NCBI RefSeq assembly: GCF_009749525.1
Contig: NZ_WOAC01000020.1
Span: 1 to 64,000, forward strand
From: Mesorhizobium xinjiangense
GTDB taxonomy: Bacteria > Pseudomonadota > Alphaproteobacteria > Rhizobiales > Rhizobiaceae
Reading direction: 5' to 3'
Length of the DNA stretch: 64,000 nucleotides
Numbering within the stretch: the stretch's first letter is position 1; every line of letters starts with the position of its first letter. Shown here piece after piece: positions 8,390-17,062 of this stretch. The notes below the pieces were generated by a model. It was not told where the DNA came from, searched no databases, and was given only the letters and a program-made list of their open reading frames with translations. The translations under genes and the position numbers were made by a program.

Positions 8390-9687
8390 TGGGGCTCGAT
8401 CCCTTCGCTGTCAGCGTCCTTTCGATCGTCGTCCTGGCGCTCCTCGGCCTGCCTATCGGGCACGCCATGATCGCGTCTTCGATCCTCTATCTGATGATCT
8501 CAGGGCTCGACATGGGCACGGCGGCCGAACAACTCCTGAACGGGCTGTTCACCAGCTATATCCTGCTTGCCGTTCCCTTGTTCATCCTCGCCGCCGAACT
8601 CATGAACACCGGCACCATGACGACGCGTCTGCTGGCCTTTTGCAATGCGTTCGTCGGCCGCTTTCCAGGCGGGCTTGCCCTGGTCAACGTGGCCCAAAGC
8701 GTCATATTCGCCGGCATGTCGGGATCAGCCATTGCCGACGCTGCCGGCACCGGCAAGCTGATGCAGAAGATGATGACGGAGGGCGGCAAATACCCGCCCC
8801 AGTTCGCCGCCGCGCTGACCGCATCGTCGGCGGTGATCGGGCCGATCATCCCGCCCTCGATCCCGGTGGTCATCTACGCGCTCGTCTCCGATGCCTCGAT
8901 CGGCTACCTGTTCCTCGCCGGCGTCGTGCCGGGTCTGATGATGGGGCTCTTTCAGGCCGCGATCATCCTGTCCTCCGCGCGCCGGCGCAATTTTCCGGTC
9001 GAGCCGCCCGTGCCCGTGCGCCAGCTGCCCGGCATCACGCTGCGCGCCTTTCCTGCCTTGATGATGCCCGTCGTCCTGCTGGGCGGAATCTATGGCGGCG
9101 CAACCACGCCGACCGAGGCCGCCGCCGTTGCCGCCCTCTATGCGTTGCTTGTTTCGGCGCTTCTTTATCGCAGCGTCACGGCCCGCGCTCTCTACCACTC
9201 GCTTCTGTCAAGCGCGCGCATCACCGCGTCCATCGGAATGCTGATCGCGGGAGCGCTGGTCTTCAACTACGTGGTCACGGTGGAAAACATTCCGGCGGCC
9301 CTCAGCGCCTGGCTGGCCGGCTTCGAGCTCACGCCGATCGCTTTCCTGCTGATCGTCAACGTTGTCCTGCTGGTGCTGGGTTGCCTGCTCGAAGGCACGA
9401 CGATCTTGCTGGTCGTAGTCCCGGTATTCATCCCCACGGCGAACGCGCTCGGCATCGACCTCGTCCATTTCGGAATCGTTTGCGTGGTCAACATCATGCT
9501 GGGGCTCATCACGCCGCCCTATGGGCTTCTCCTGTTCGTGATGACGACGATTTCGGGTCAGCCCTTGAAGAAGATCGCCAGTGAGGTCATGCCGTTTCTC
9601 ATCGCCATGCTGGCGGCGCTCTTGATCATAACGCTCGTTCCCGATCTGTCGCTCTGGCTGCCGCGGCTGTTCGGCTACAATGGATAG
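8386..9687 (+). CDS. dctM: TRAP transporter large permease (DctM family)
   Basis: This 433-residue polytopic protein of the ion-transporter superfamily has about 12 hydrophobic segments. It carries the family signatures AVPLFILAAELMNTG, GMSGSAIADAAGTG, IIPPSIPVVIYALVS and, near the C-terminus, NIMLGLITPPYGLLLFV. It catalyses sodium-driven uptake of the carboxylate handed over by the DctP protein. It starts at ATG 8386 inside the end of dctQ and precedes aroQ by 15 bases, consistent with one transcript. Confidence 0.92.
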   Translation: MMGLDPFAVSVLSIVVLALLGLPIGHAMIASSILYLMISGLDMGTAAEQLLNGLFTSYILLAVPLFILAAELMNTGTMTTRLLAFCNAFVGRFPGGLALVNVAQSVIFAGMSGSAIADAAGTGKLMQKMMTEGGKYPPQFAAALTASSAVIGPIIPPSIPVVIYALVSDASIGYLFLAGVVPGLMMGLFQAAIILSSARRRNFPVEPPVPVRQLPGITLRAFPALMMPVVLLGGIYGGATTPTEAAAVAALYALLVSALLYRSVTARALYHSLLSSARITASIGMLIAGALVFNYVVTVENIPAALSAWLAGFELTPIAFLLIVNVVLLVLGCLLEGTTILLVVVPVFIPTANALGIDLVHFGIVCVVNIMLGLITPPYGLLLFVMTTISGQPLKKIASEVMPFLIAMLAALLIITLVPDLSLWLPRLFGYNG

Positions 9688-9702
9688 GCAAGGACCAAGA
9701 CG

Positions 9703-10143
9703 ATGACGCGCCCGATCTACATCCTGAACGGACCCAACCTGAACCGGCTGGGGTTGCGCGAGCCTGAGATCTACGGAACCACGACGCTGGCCGAGATCGA
9801 ATCCGCCTGCCGGAACGCGACCGGCGATAGGCCGCTTGTCTTTCGGCAGAGCAATTCGGAGACCGAACTGATCGAGTGGATCCACGAGGCGAGCGACGAG
9901 GCGGCGGGACTGATCATCAACCCGGCGGCGTTCACCTTCACCTCGATGGCGATCATGGACGCGCTGAAAATGTTTCCGGGGCCCCTGATCGAGTTCCACA
10001 TCTCCAATATTCACCGCCGCGAGCCGATGTATCACAACTCGCTCGTGTCCGGTGTTGCGACGGCGGTGCTGGCGGGGCTGGGAGCGGAGGGCTATCCGCT
10101 GGCGATATCCGCTCTGCTTGGCATGATCGAACGCCGGGAGTGA
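9703..10143 (+). CDS. aroQ: Type II 3-dehydroquinate dehydratase
   Basis: This 146-residue enzyme converts 3-dehydroquinate to 3-dehydroshikimate. LNGPNLNRLGLREPEIYG holds the catalytic Arg and Tyr of the mobile lid. QSNSETELIEWIHEA, INPAAFTFTS and EFHISNIHRREPMYHNS supply the other active-site residues including the catalytic His. Length is normal for the dodecameric type II family. As the last gene of the operon it fills the step between quinate oxidation and dehydroshikimate dehydration, supporting a quinate route to protocatechuate. ATG 9703 is unambiguous. Confidence 0.95.
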   Translation: MTRPIYILNGPNLNRLGLREPEIYGTTTLAEIESACRNATGDRPLVFRQSNSETELIEWIHEASDEAAGLIINPAAFTFTSMAIMDALKMFPGPLIEFHISNIHRREPMYHNSLVSGVATAVLAGLGAEGYPLAISALLGMIERRE

Positions 10144-10438
10144 CGATCGGCGCGTGGCGAAGAACTGTGTCATTCATGCCACGATGCGCCGTGAACCCGC
10201 ACGGCACATTCAACGGGCAGAAACACATTCCCGCGCAGCGCAAAAACGTCTATGTCGGCGAAAAAGTTGATAATTCTACTCATCAAATTGGCGGAACGAA
10301 GCGACATGGCGTGCGGGCAGCGGGCGCGGTGCTGAATGCTCGATGGCAACAGGATTGCGGCGTCGAAGTGGGGCGTTTCATGTTCCGCGTCGGCGCATTC
10401 GATGGGCTGGTGCAATTTCGTGGGGACCCAACCCATGA
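10144..10438. other. Intergenic stretch between convergent operons, no gene seen
   Basis: About 295 bases separate aroQ from the end of the alcohol dehydrogenase gene. No frame carries recognisable motifs, and the only compositional feature is an AT-richer patch near 10255-10295. I see no convincing hairpin with a T-run. Confidence 0.5.
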
Positions 10439-11470
10439 TCAGGGCAGCAACACCGCGCGGCCGTGGATCTTGCCGTCGCGCAGACGCTGGTAGACCTCGA
10501 CGGCCTGTTCCAGCGGAAAGGTTTCGACGTCGGCGCGGATATGGTCGGCCGCTGCGAGCGCGATGACTTCCATCAATTCGGTGCGCGAGCCCCAATAGGG
10601 TACCATCACCTGGCATCCGTAAGGCGGATTGTTGGCTTCATAGTTCACCACGCCGCCGGCCAGCCCGACCACGTACAGGCGGCTGTTGCGGCCCACCACC
10701 TGCACGCACAGATCGATGGTGGGTTGGGCGCCGACGAAATCGAGCGCCACCGTAATGCCGCGCGGGCCGGTGAGGTCGCGAATGGCCTCCAGGGCCTTTT
10801 TCGGATCGCCCGTATTGACGGTATGGGCGGCGCCGAGTTTCTTGGCGTGGGCAAGTTTGTCGTCGTCGATATCGGCGGCGATGAGCTGCGCCGACGTCAT
10901 CGCTCGCAGGATCTGCACCGCCATATGGCCGAGGCCGCCAATGCCGACCACCAGCACGGTGGCTTCAGGCGTCAGCATCGGCAACGCGGCCTTGATGGCG
11001 TGATAGGGGGTGAGCGCCGCGTCGGAAAGCGGCGCGGCGGCGATAGGATCGAGGCCCTGCAGCGAAACCAGCAGGCGCGGCGAGGGAATGCGCATATATT
11101 CCGCCATCCCGCCGTCGGAGCCGAGCCCGCCGCCCATCGTGCCCAGGCTGGCGTGGTTCTCGCAATAATTCTCCATCGAGGTCTGGCAGGTGTGGCAGCG
11201 TCCGCAGCCCCAGGGGCCGTAAACCGCAACGGCGTCGCCCTCCTTCCAGCCGGTCACGCCGTCGCCGAGCGCGGATATCCATCCGGCGTTTTCGTGGCCG
11301 AGCGTGAAGGGGCCGGGAAGGCCCATATCGTGGTCGAGCACGTGCAGGTCGGAATGGCAGACGCCTGCCCCGGCGACCTTGATGACCACTTCGCCGGGGC
11401 CGGGCGTGGGGGCCTTGATATCAACGATTTCGGCCGGATGGCCGCTTTCGACGAAACGCACGGCTTTCAT
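10439..11470 (-). CDS. Zinc-dependent NAD alcohol dehydrogenase (medium-chain)
   Basis: This 343-residue medium-chain dehydrogenase oxidises an alcohol with NAD. Catalytic zinc ligands are in GVCHSDLH and LGHENAGW; the four structural-zinc cysteines lie in WGCGRCHTCQTSMENYC; the Rossmann loop is VGIGGLGHMAVQ, and an Asp after the second strand (ADIDDDK) favours NAD. It resembles the Rhodococcus ADH-A-like branch. I begin at ATG 11470 (MKAVRF) rather than five codons upstream. The gene stands alone on the minus strand between the aroQ operon and the cytochrome operon, so its substrate is unknown. Confidence 0.9.
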   Translation of the reverse strand: MKAVRFVESGHPAEIVDIKAPTPGPGEVVIKVAGAGVCHSDLHVLDHDMGLPGPFTLGHENAGWISALGDGVTGWKEGDAVAVYGPWGCGRCHTCQTSMENYCENHASLGTMGGGLGSDGGMAEYMRIPSPRLLVSLQGLDPIAAAPLSDAALTPYHAIKAALPMLTPEATVLVVGIGGLGHMAVQILRAMTSAQLIAADIDDDKLAHAKKLGAAHTVNTGDPKKALEAIRDLTGPRGITVALDFVGAQPTIDLCVQVVGRNSRLYVVGLAGGVVNYEANNPPYGCQVMVPYWGSRTELMEVIALAAADHIRADVETFPLEQAVEVYQRLRDGKIHGRAVLLP

Positions 11471-11575
11471 TGTCACCTCCTGCAAAAGTGGTCAGTTTCC
11501 AGACGGCCTGGGGATCAGTCGGCATTAATCGGGCAGGCAACCGAGAGTAGCACAATGGCTGTTGTCGTTTAACTC

Positions 11576-13840
11576 CTAAGGCATCCGCGACAACGCCTCG
11601 AGCTGTGGCGGCAGGCGCATGGTCGGATGACGCGCCGTCAGGGTGCGGACCGTCTCGCGGGCGCCAGCAATGTCGCCGGATGCAACCTGATAGAGGCCGT
11701 GCAGAACCATGACGAGGGGCGTGTCGGCGGCGCGGGCACGCAGGAGGTCGATCTCGGCGCCGGCCGCGGCGACATCGCCGGACTGCAAGAGCGCGTAGGC
11801 GAGGCTTATGCGCGTCTCCAGATTGGCCGGATCGGCGGCGACGGCGTCCTTGAAGAGCGGAACCGCTTCGGCGGTGCGTCCCTCCTGCATCAGGCTTTGT
11901 GCCAGAGCGGCGGCGATGGCGGGCTCGTCCGGGTTCTTCGCGCGTGCCGCCGTCAGGATATCCCGGGCATCGCCGCGCCTGCCGAGCGCCCCGGCGATGC
12001 GCGCGCGCGTCAGCCAGGCCTGGACGAGCTGCGGATCCATGAAGACGGCCTCGGCGAAGGCCGCCTCGGCGGCCGCCCAGTTGCGGGTCGACATGGCGAG
12101 GCCGCCGATTGCCATCTGCGTCTCGGGAAAATCCGCCTTGGCGGTCATGGAGGCGCGCAGCGCGTCGAGCGCCGTTCCGAGCGCCGTGCGGCTCTCCTCG
12201 GGCAGCGCATCGGGTGGAATGCTGGCGAGCTCGAGCGCGGCGGCAACCTGGACCGAAGCGACGGGATCGTCAAGCAGCGGCTGCAGGCGCTGCGCGCGTT
12301 CGGGCGGCGGGGCGGAGCGCCACAGCCGCACCGCCGCCTGGCGCACAATGTCGCTTCCGTCGGCCAGGAGCTCCGCGAGAGACTGTCTGGTTTCCTCGTC
12401 CAGTCGATCGCCGATCTCGTGCAGCGCGCTGGCGCGCACGATTGCCGGCTTGCTCGTGTCACGCGAAAGCGCCGCAAGTTCGGCCACCCGTTCGGGTGTC
12501 GGCCCATCCCGGCGCACGGCGTCGAACAGCATCGCGTCATGGTGATCCGCCGGCGGACGATCCGGTGCCCACTGTTCGATGGCGTCCGCGGCCCAGGCCG
12601 CGTCACGGCCTTCATGGCAGGACAGGCACGCATCGGGCGAGCCGACCTTGTCGGACAGGAGCGGGTCGGGCACGCGGAAGAAATGGTCGCGCCGCCCGTC
12701 GACGACCATATAGTCGCGCTCGGGCATGTGGCAGGAGACGCATTGCGCGCCGGCGCTGCCTTCCGGGTGGTGATGGTGGTCCGGCGAATCGTAATCCTTC
12801 AGCACCAGCGAGGGAAACTCCTCGCGCCCGGCTTCGTTGTGGCACTGGGTGCACACCGCATTGCCCTCGGCCAGAAGCTCGCCCGAATGCGGTTCGTGGC
12901 AATTGCTGCAGGTCACGCCCTTGTCGTGCATTTTCGACTGCAGGAACGAACCGAGAATATAGACCTCCTCGTCCTGCTGGCCGTCGGCAAAATAGAGCCC
13001 TCTGCCGAGCGTCGAAAGGTTGTAGTGGTCGCCCAGCGGCTCGCCCGGCAAGGTGCTGTTGGGCCCGAGGGTCTCGCGCCGCGAATGGCAAGGGCCGCAC
13101 ATATCCTGCTCGATCGCCTGCCGGTTGCGGCCCTGCGGGGCAATGAGCCCGTGCGATGCCAGTCCCGTCCAGTGCCCGGCATCATAGCCGGCATCCTTTT
13201 CAGCCCAGGCGATATGCGCCTCGCCTGGTCCGTGGCAGGCCTCGCAGCCGATCGTCAGCTCCGACCACGTGCTCTGGTAGCTGCGTGACTTCGGGTCGTA
13301 GTTCTTGCGGAAATCGGTCTGGTGGCAGACCGCGCAGCGCGCCTGCCAGTTCTTGTAGGGCCCTGTCCAGTGCAGCCCGTTGCCGGCCGGGACGTCTTCT
13401 TGCGGATAGAGGTGATACCAGCGCCCAGCTTCGGTGTCCCAGGCGATATCCAGCGCCTGCAGCCGCCCGCCATCGAGTTCGACCAGATATTGCTGCAGCG
13501 GTTCAACGCCGACGACATATCTGATCTCGAAGCGGGCAAGCTTGCCGTCGGCGCCGTCGGTCTCGACGTAAAACGTGTCACCTTCGCGAAAAAAGCGCGA
13601 GACGACCCCCTTGTGCTCGAAGGTCGCGTCGTCGAAATCGCCCAGCACGTTTTGCGGTGTCGGCTCGCGCAGCGCCCAGCCGTGGTGCGAGTCCGTCCAG
13701 GCGTCGAACTGCGGCTCGTGGCAGGTGCCGCAGGCCGCGGACCCAGCGAAGCCAGGCGTCTTCTCGTCGGCCAGCGCCGTTGTCGCTGCGGCAAAGGCAA
13801 GAAACGCGAATGCGGCGACGAGAATCCGAACCATGGCCAT
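11576..13840 (-). CDS. Periplasmic octaheme c-type cytochrome with HEAT and TPR C-terminus
   Basis: From ATG 13840 this is a 754-residue exported protein with signal peptide MAMVRILVAAFAFLAFAAAT. It contains eight CxxCH heme-binding sites (CGTCH, CAVCH, CEACH, CGPCH, CSNCH, CTQCH, CVSCH, CLSCH) in its first ~430 residues. HEAT-like repeats about residues 470-570 and TPR repeats to the end follow. Such architecture is annotated as multiheme cytochrome/TPR protein; the electron partner is unknown. In-frame ATGs at 13915 and 13912 would add an uncharged leader and are less likely. It is the last gene of a minus-strand run with the 187-residue orphan, DUF2950 and DUF3300, suggesting an envelope redox role, which is inference. 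Confidence 0.85.
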   Translation of the reverse strand: MAMVRILVAAFAFLAFAAATTALADEKTPGFAGSAACGTCHEPQFDAWTDSHHGWALREPTPQNVLGDFDDATFEHKGVVSRFFREGDTFYVETDGADGKLARFEIRYVVGVEPLQQYLVELDGGRLQALDIAWDTEAGRWYHLYPQEDVPAGNGLHWTGPYKNWQARCAVCHQTDFRKNYDPKSRSYQSTWSELTIGCEACHGPGEAHIAWAEKDAGYDAGHWTGLASHGLIAPQGRNRQAIEQDMCGPCHSRRETLGPNSTLPGEPLGDHYNLSTLGRGLYFADGQQDEEVYILGSFLQSKMHDKGVTCSNCHEPHSGELLAEGNAVCTQCHNEAGREEFPSLVLKDYDSPDHHHHPEGSAGAQCVSCHMPERDYMVVDGRRDHFFRVPDPLLSDKVGSPDACLSCHEGRDAAWAADAIEQWAPDRPPADHHDAMLFDAVRRDGPTPERVAELAALSRDTSKPAIVRASALHEIGDRLDEETRQSLAELLADGSDIVRQAAVRLWRSAPPPERAQRLQPLLDDPVASVQVAAALELASIPPDALPEESRTALGTALDALRASMTAKADFPETQMAIGGLAMSTRNWAAAEAAFAEAVFMDPQLVQAWLTRARIAGALGRRGDARDILTAARAKNPDEPAIAAALAQSLMQEGRTAEAVPLFKDAVAADPANLETRISLAYALLQSGDVAAAGAEIDLLRARAADTPLVMVLHGLYQVASGDIAGARETVRTLTARHPTMRLPPQLEALSRMP

Positions 13841-13922
13841 CCGTGCAGCGATAACAGATGCGGCCGGCGCCGGAAACGCCGCCGGTGCGCCGCGATGGGG
13901 CGGTTGAGGCATCATTCGATTG

Positions 13923-14486
13923 TCATATCCGGAAGCCGGCGCCGTCCTGATCGCCTGCAATGTCGTCGAAATGCAGTTTCAAGGGCTGGTGTTCGTCGGT
14001 GATGGACGTCTGGAACACCTGTCGGTCGGTGCCCTTGTGGACGAGGAAGGCGCCCGACCAGACGCCGATCAGGAAACCGCTCTTGTCGCGCAGTTCGATC
14101 GCGTGGCCGATGAGATCGGTGGCATCGAGGCCCGAGCGGTCCTTGCCGGCGACGATTTCGAGACTGATCAGGCCGTTGCGGTAGAAGCGCCAGCGCGCGC
14201 GATGCAGGACGCAGTCGTCGACCGTCTGGTCGGCCGGCCAGTCGAACTGGATCCAGCCGACAGGCTTGCCATCCTGCGTGACCGTTCCCTGTTCGCTCGA
14301 TGCATTGCGCGTCCGGACATGCCCGTTATAGGGCAATGTCGCCTGCTGACGCCCGAGCGCGATCCAGCTTTCGCCGCTGCCGCCGTTGAGCAGCGCACTG
14401 ACGGCGGCGAGCTTGCCTTTGGCGGCATCGGGCAGTGGCAGCTTTCCGAGAAGGGGACGGGCGAGCAGCGTGGCGAGCTGGATCAT
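13923..14486 (-). CDS. Hypothetical protein, 187 residues, in DUF3300-DUF2950-cytochrome operon
   Basis: I do not recognise this family. The protein begins MIQLATLLARPLLGKLPLPD with no clear signal peptide. Its second half is rich in beta-type sequence with conserved-looking Trp and Asp (GWIQFDWPADQ, HRARWRFYRNGL, GVWSGAFLVHKG), which suggests a small beta-barrel or lipocalin-like fold. It ends just before the cytochrome start and begins 60 bases after DUF2950, so it is probably co-transcribed. Coding is supported by length, good codon usage and close packing, not by homology I can name. Confidence 0.7.
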   Translation of the reverse strand: MIQLATLLARPLLGKLPLPDAAKGKLAAVSALLNGGSGESWIALGRQQATLPYNGHVRTRNASSEQGTVTQDGKPVGWIQFDWPADQTVDDCVLHRARWRFYRNGLISLEIVAGKDRSGLDATDLIGHAIELRDKSGFLIGVWSGAFLVHKGTDRQVFQTSITDEHQPLKLHFDDIAGDQDGAGFRI

Positions 14487-14546
14487 CGAGCGTCCCGCTC
14501 GCCAACGCAGTGCATGGTCTCTGCCGCCCCGGCGCGCATCCTGTCC

Positions 14547-15509
14547 TCAGTCTCCGACCACATTCCAGCTTTCGTCCGGATTGAAACGGTCGACATATTT
14601 GACGATCGCATCGGTGGCCGCGCCGAGATCGGCTTCGTAGATGGTGCCGTTCTGGTTGACCATGAAGGACTGCACGCCGGTTTCGCCATAGCGGGCCGGC
14701 CAGGCAACGAGGCCGAAGCCGGCGATCATGTTGTCGTTGATGACATAATCATAGGCGCCGCCGGCGATCCTGTCGCCCTGTCCGGCGAGGATACGGAAGT
14801 GGTAGCCGAAATAGCCGTCACCCTTGGCGGCCGTATCGAGCGATGCCTGGTCGACGAATTCGCCGGCCGGGCTCGCAGCGCTACCGGATTCGGACGGCCA
14901 GTAAAGCCCGTCGGTCGCGCCTTCGCTGCTGATGAGCTTCTGGGCGTATTCCAGCACACCATCGTCGTCGCGGTCCTGCGATGCATAGTCGTGCTGCGCC
15001 TCCAGATAGGCGCGCATGGTCGCGATCGCCTCCAGTTCATTCCCGCCGACGCGCCGGTTGACGATCTCCTCCAGCCCGGCATAGGTGTCGAAGGCCCATT
15101 TGCCGTCCTCGGTCTTGACCACCGGGAACGGGAACGGCCACAGCGCCGCTCCAAGGTCGATCAGCGCGCGGTCGTCGAACTCTTCCACCACGACCTGTTC
15201 TGCCGCGCTGGCACGGATGTCGGCATAGCTCTGCATCGTGGCGTCGTCGGCCTTGAGGCGCGCGGCATCGAGGCCGAGAACGCCGGCCAGTCGATCCACG
15301 TCGTCGGCGACGAGCGCTTCCATGAAGGCCTCGACCGCGGCTTCTGCATTATCGTATGCCGGCGGCTCGTCCTTGGCGGCAAAGGCGGAGATGCCGGTCT
15401 CCTCTTCCTGCGACCAGGCGAGGCTGGCGGGAGCGAATGTCGCAAGGCCCGCGGCTATTCCCGCGGCCAGCGCACGGCGGACAAGCAAGCGATGAAGTTT
15501 GGTGTTCAT
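14547..15509 (-). CDS. DUF2950 family exported protein
   Basis: This 320-residue protein starts with a signal peptide (MNTKLHRLLVRRALAAGIAA, cleavage near SLAWSQ-E). Its body matches the DUF2950 pattern: VEAFMEALVADDVDRLAGVLG, WPFPFPVVKTEDGKWAFDT, YFGYHFRILAGQGD and a C-terminal FMVNQNGTIYEADLG. The family is periplasmic, of unknown function, and usually sits beside DUF3300, as here (21 bases apart). Start ATG 15509 is supported by the leader. Confidence 0.85.
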   Translation of the reverse strand: MNTKLHRLLVRRALAAGIAAGLATFAPASLAWSQEEETGISAFAAKDEPPAYDNAEAAVEAFMEALVADDVDRLAGVLGLDAARLKADDATMQSYADIRASAAEQVVVEEFDDRALIDLGAALWPFPFPVVKTEDGKWAFDTYAGLEEIVNRRVGGNELEAIATMRAYLEAQHDYASQDRDDDGVLEYAQKLISSEGATDGLYWPSESGSAASPAGEFVDQASLDTAAKGDGYFGYHFRILAGQGDRIAGGAYDYVINDNMIAGFGLVAWPARYGETGVQSFMVNQNGTIYEADLGAATDAIVKYVDRFNPDESWNVVGD

Positions 15510-15530
15510 TGTCGTCTCCTGTCCGCCTGA

Positions 15531-16943
15531 TCAGCGCCGCCGTCCGCCACCGCGATGGACGGCCCGGTGTCCGCCGCCACCGCGATGGACGGCACCGCCG
15601 CCATGGCGGCCGCCTCCCATCGAGTGGTGGCCGCGCTGTGCGGCGATCTTCTGTGACTTGCCGTGGCTGACATGGCCGAGCCCCGACGGTCTCGTCGGCC
15701 GGTGGTCGGCCCGGGCCGCCGGTTTCTTCCTGGCGACCGGGTGGTTGATCTTGGTCGGTTTCCTGGCTGCCGGTCGCGCCGCCGGCTTGGAGATGTTCGG
15801 TTTGTGCACGGCGGGCTTCTGGGCCGGTCTCTGGATGTTCGGCCGCGAGGAGGGTCTGGGGATGTCGGGCCGGTTGGCCGCCCGATCGCCTCTGCCCTTC
15901 AGCCCATCCAGCGTGCTCTTGCGCACGTCGCGCGCCTGCACCGTCCGGCCGACGCCGCCGGAACGGGCGCCGGCATGCTGGCGCTTTATGCTGGTCGCGC
16001 GGTCGCGCACGGAATTGTCCCGGCTGGACTTGAGGTTGTTCCTGATATTGTCGCGGTCGATATTGGCGAACTGATCGCGATCGATCTTGATCTTGGAACG
16101 GTCGATGTTCTTCCAGTTCGCATCGTTGAAGTTGATCTTGCCGTCGAAGTCGCGATTGTTGAAGCAGTGGTCGCAATCGATATCGATGTCGCCGCCATGC
16201 CAAGGACCGCCCCAGACGTCCCAGTCGTTCCAGTCGACCGCTGCCGCCCACAGCGCCCCTGTGGCGGCCGCCGCGAAGAAGGTCGCGGTGGGGTCGTAGT
16301 AATAGGGATAGGGGTTGGGATAGTAGCCGATCGGAGCGGGGGGATAATCGGCGACGTAAAGCATCTGCGGCTCGTACTGGGGAACATAGACGGTGTCCGG
16401 CGCGGCTGACTGGATGACCACGTTGTTGTCGTTGTCCTGGGTAACCGTCATCTTGTCGTCGGTCTTGATGATGTCCTTGGCGACCGCCTCGTCGCGCAAT
16501 TGCTGGATGGCGACCAGGACATCCTTCTGCTGATAGGCGATCGCGTCGCCCAGCGTCTGGGTCCAGTCGAGGTCGTCGCTCATCATCTTGAGGACCTCGG
16601 GATAGTTGAGCAGCGAGATGACGCTGCCGTCCCACGTATCCTTCGGCTTCAGGCTGTTGTCCTTGTCGTAGTCGTCGAGAAAGCGTGCCGCCTCAACGAT
16701 CTGCAGCGGATAGAGCGATGCGGCCGAGATGACCGCGACAAGATCGTCCGGGTAGAGCGCGATGCGGGCGACGAGCACCTCCATCTCATCCTGGCTCAGC
16801 GGGGCAGGGGCCTGGTCCGTTACGGCGGCGTCTTCGGCCGCAGGCTCTTCCTGGGCGATGGCGGCGGTGAGAGAAGGTCCGCCGGCCAGGCCGAACACCA
16901 GCGCGACAGTTGCACCGGCCGATACAAATCCATGCATTCTCAT
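15531..16943 (-). CDS. DUF3300 family exported protein
   Basis: This 470-residue protein begins with a signal peptide (MRMHGFVSAGATVALVFGLA). The conserved DUF3300 core at ~residues 55-250 reads VARIALYPDDLVAVISAASL, QIVEAARFLDDY, WDGSVISLLNYPEVLKMMSD and DTVYVPQYEPQMLYVADYPP. A low-complexity tail follows, rich in Asp/Asn, then Lys/Pro/Arg, and ends in Gly-His repeats, which may bind metal or cell wall. I choose ATG 16943 over an upstream in-frame start at 17021 because of the leader. It is the first gene of the four-gene minus-strand operon. Molecular function is unknown. Confidence 0.88.
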   Translation of the reverse strand: MRMHGFVSAGATVALVFGLAGGPSLTAAIAQEEPAAEDAAVTDQAPAPLSQDEMEVLVARIALYPDDLVAVISAASLYPLQIVEAARFLDDYDKDNSLKPKDTWDGSVISLLNYPEVLKMMSDDLDWTQTLGDAIAYQQKDVLVAIQQLRDEAVAKDIIKTDDKMTVTQDNDNNVVIQSAAPDTVYVPQYEPQMLYVADYPPAPIGYYPNPYPYYYDPTATFFAAAATGALWAAAVDWNDWDVWGGPWHGGDIDIDCDHCFNNRDFDGKINFNDANWKNIDRSKIKIDRDQFANIDRDNIRNNLKSSRDNSVRDRATSIKRQHAGARSGGVGRTVQARDVRKSTLDGLKGRGDRAANRPDIPRPSSRPNIQRPAQKPAVHKPNISKPAARPAARKPTKINHPVARKKPAARADHRPTRPSGLGHVSHGKSQKIAAQRGHHSMGGGRHGGGAVHRGGGGHRAVHRGGGRRR

Positions 16944-16993
16944 CGTGGCGATCCTCCTCGACCGGCGCGCCGATCGAATTCTTCGATTTTTTC

Positions 16994-17035
16994 CAATTCC
17001 AGACGGAAAACCGGTTTCCACTTCTGCTGGAATTG
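16994..17035 (-). repeat. Short inverted repeat in the DUF3300 leader, related to 18181-18205
   Basis: CAATTCCAG (16994-17002) and CTGGAATTG (17027-17035) form a 9-bp stem upstream of the DUF3300 start. The left part, 16994-17019, closely matches the reverse complement of 18181-18205 (one gap, two differences). This suggests a small dispersed element around CCGGTTTT and GGAATTG present twice here, on either side of the outer-membrane gene. Confidence 0.5.
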
Positions 17036-17062
17036 CTCCCTCGTCGTCATCGATCGAATTTC

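Noticed and set aside
11627-13288. Plus-strand open frame of 553 codons opposite the cytochrome gene
   Set aside because: Shadow of the octaheme cytochrome; no motif of its own.
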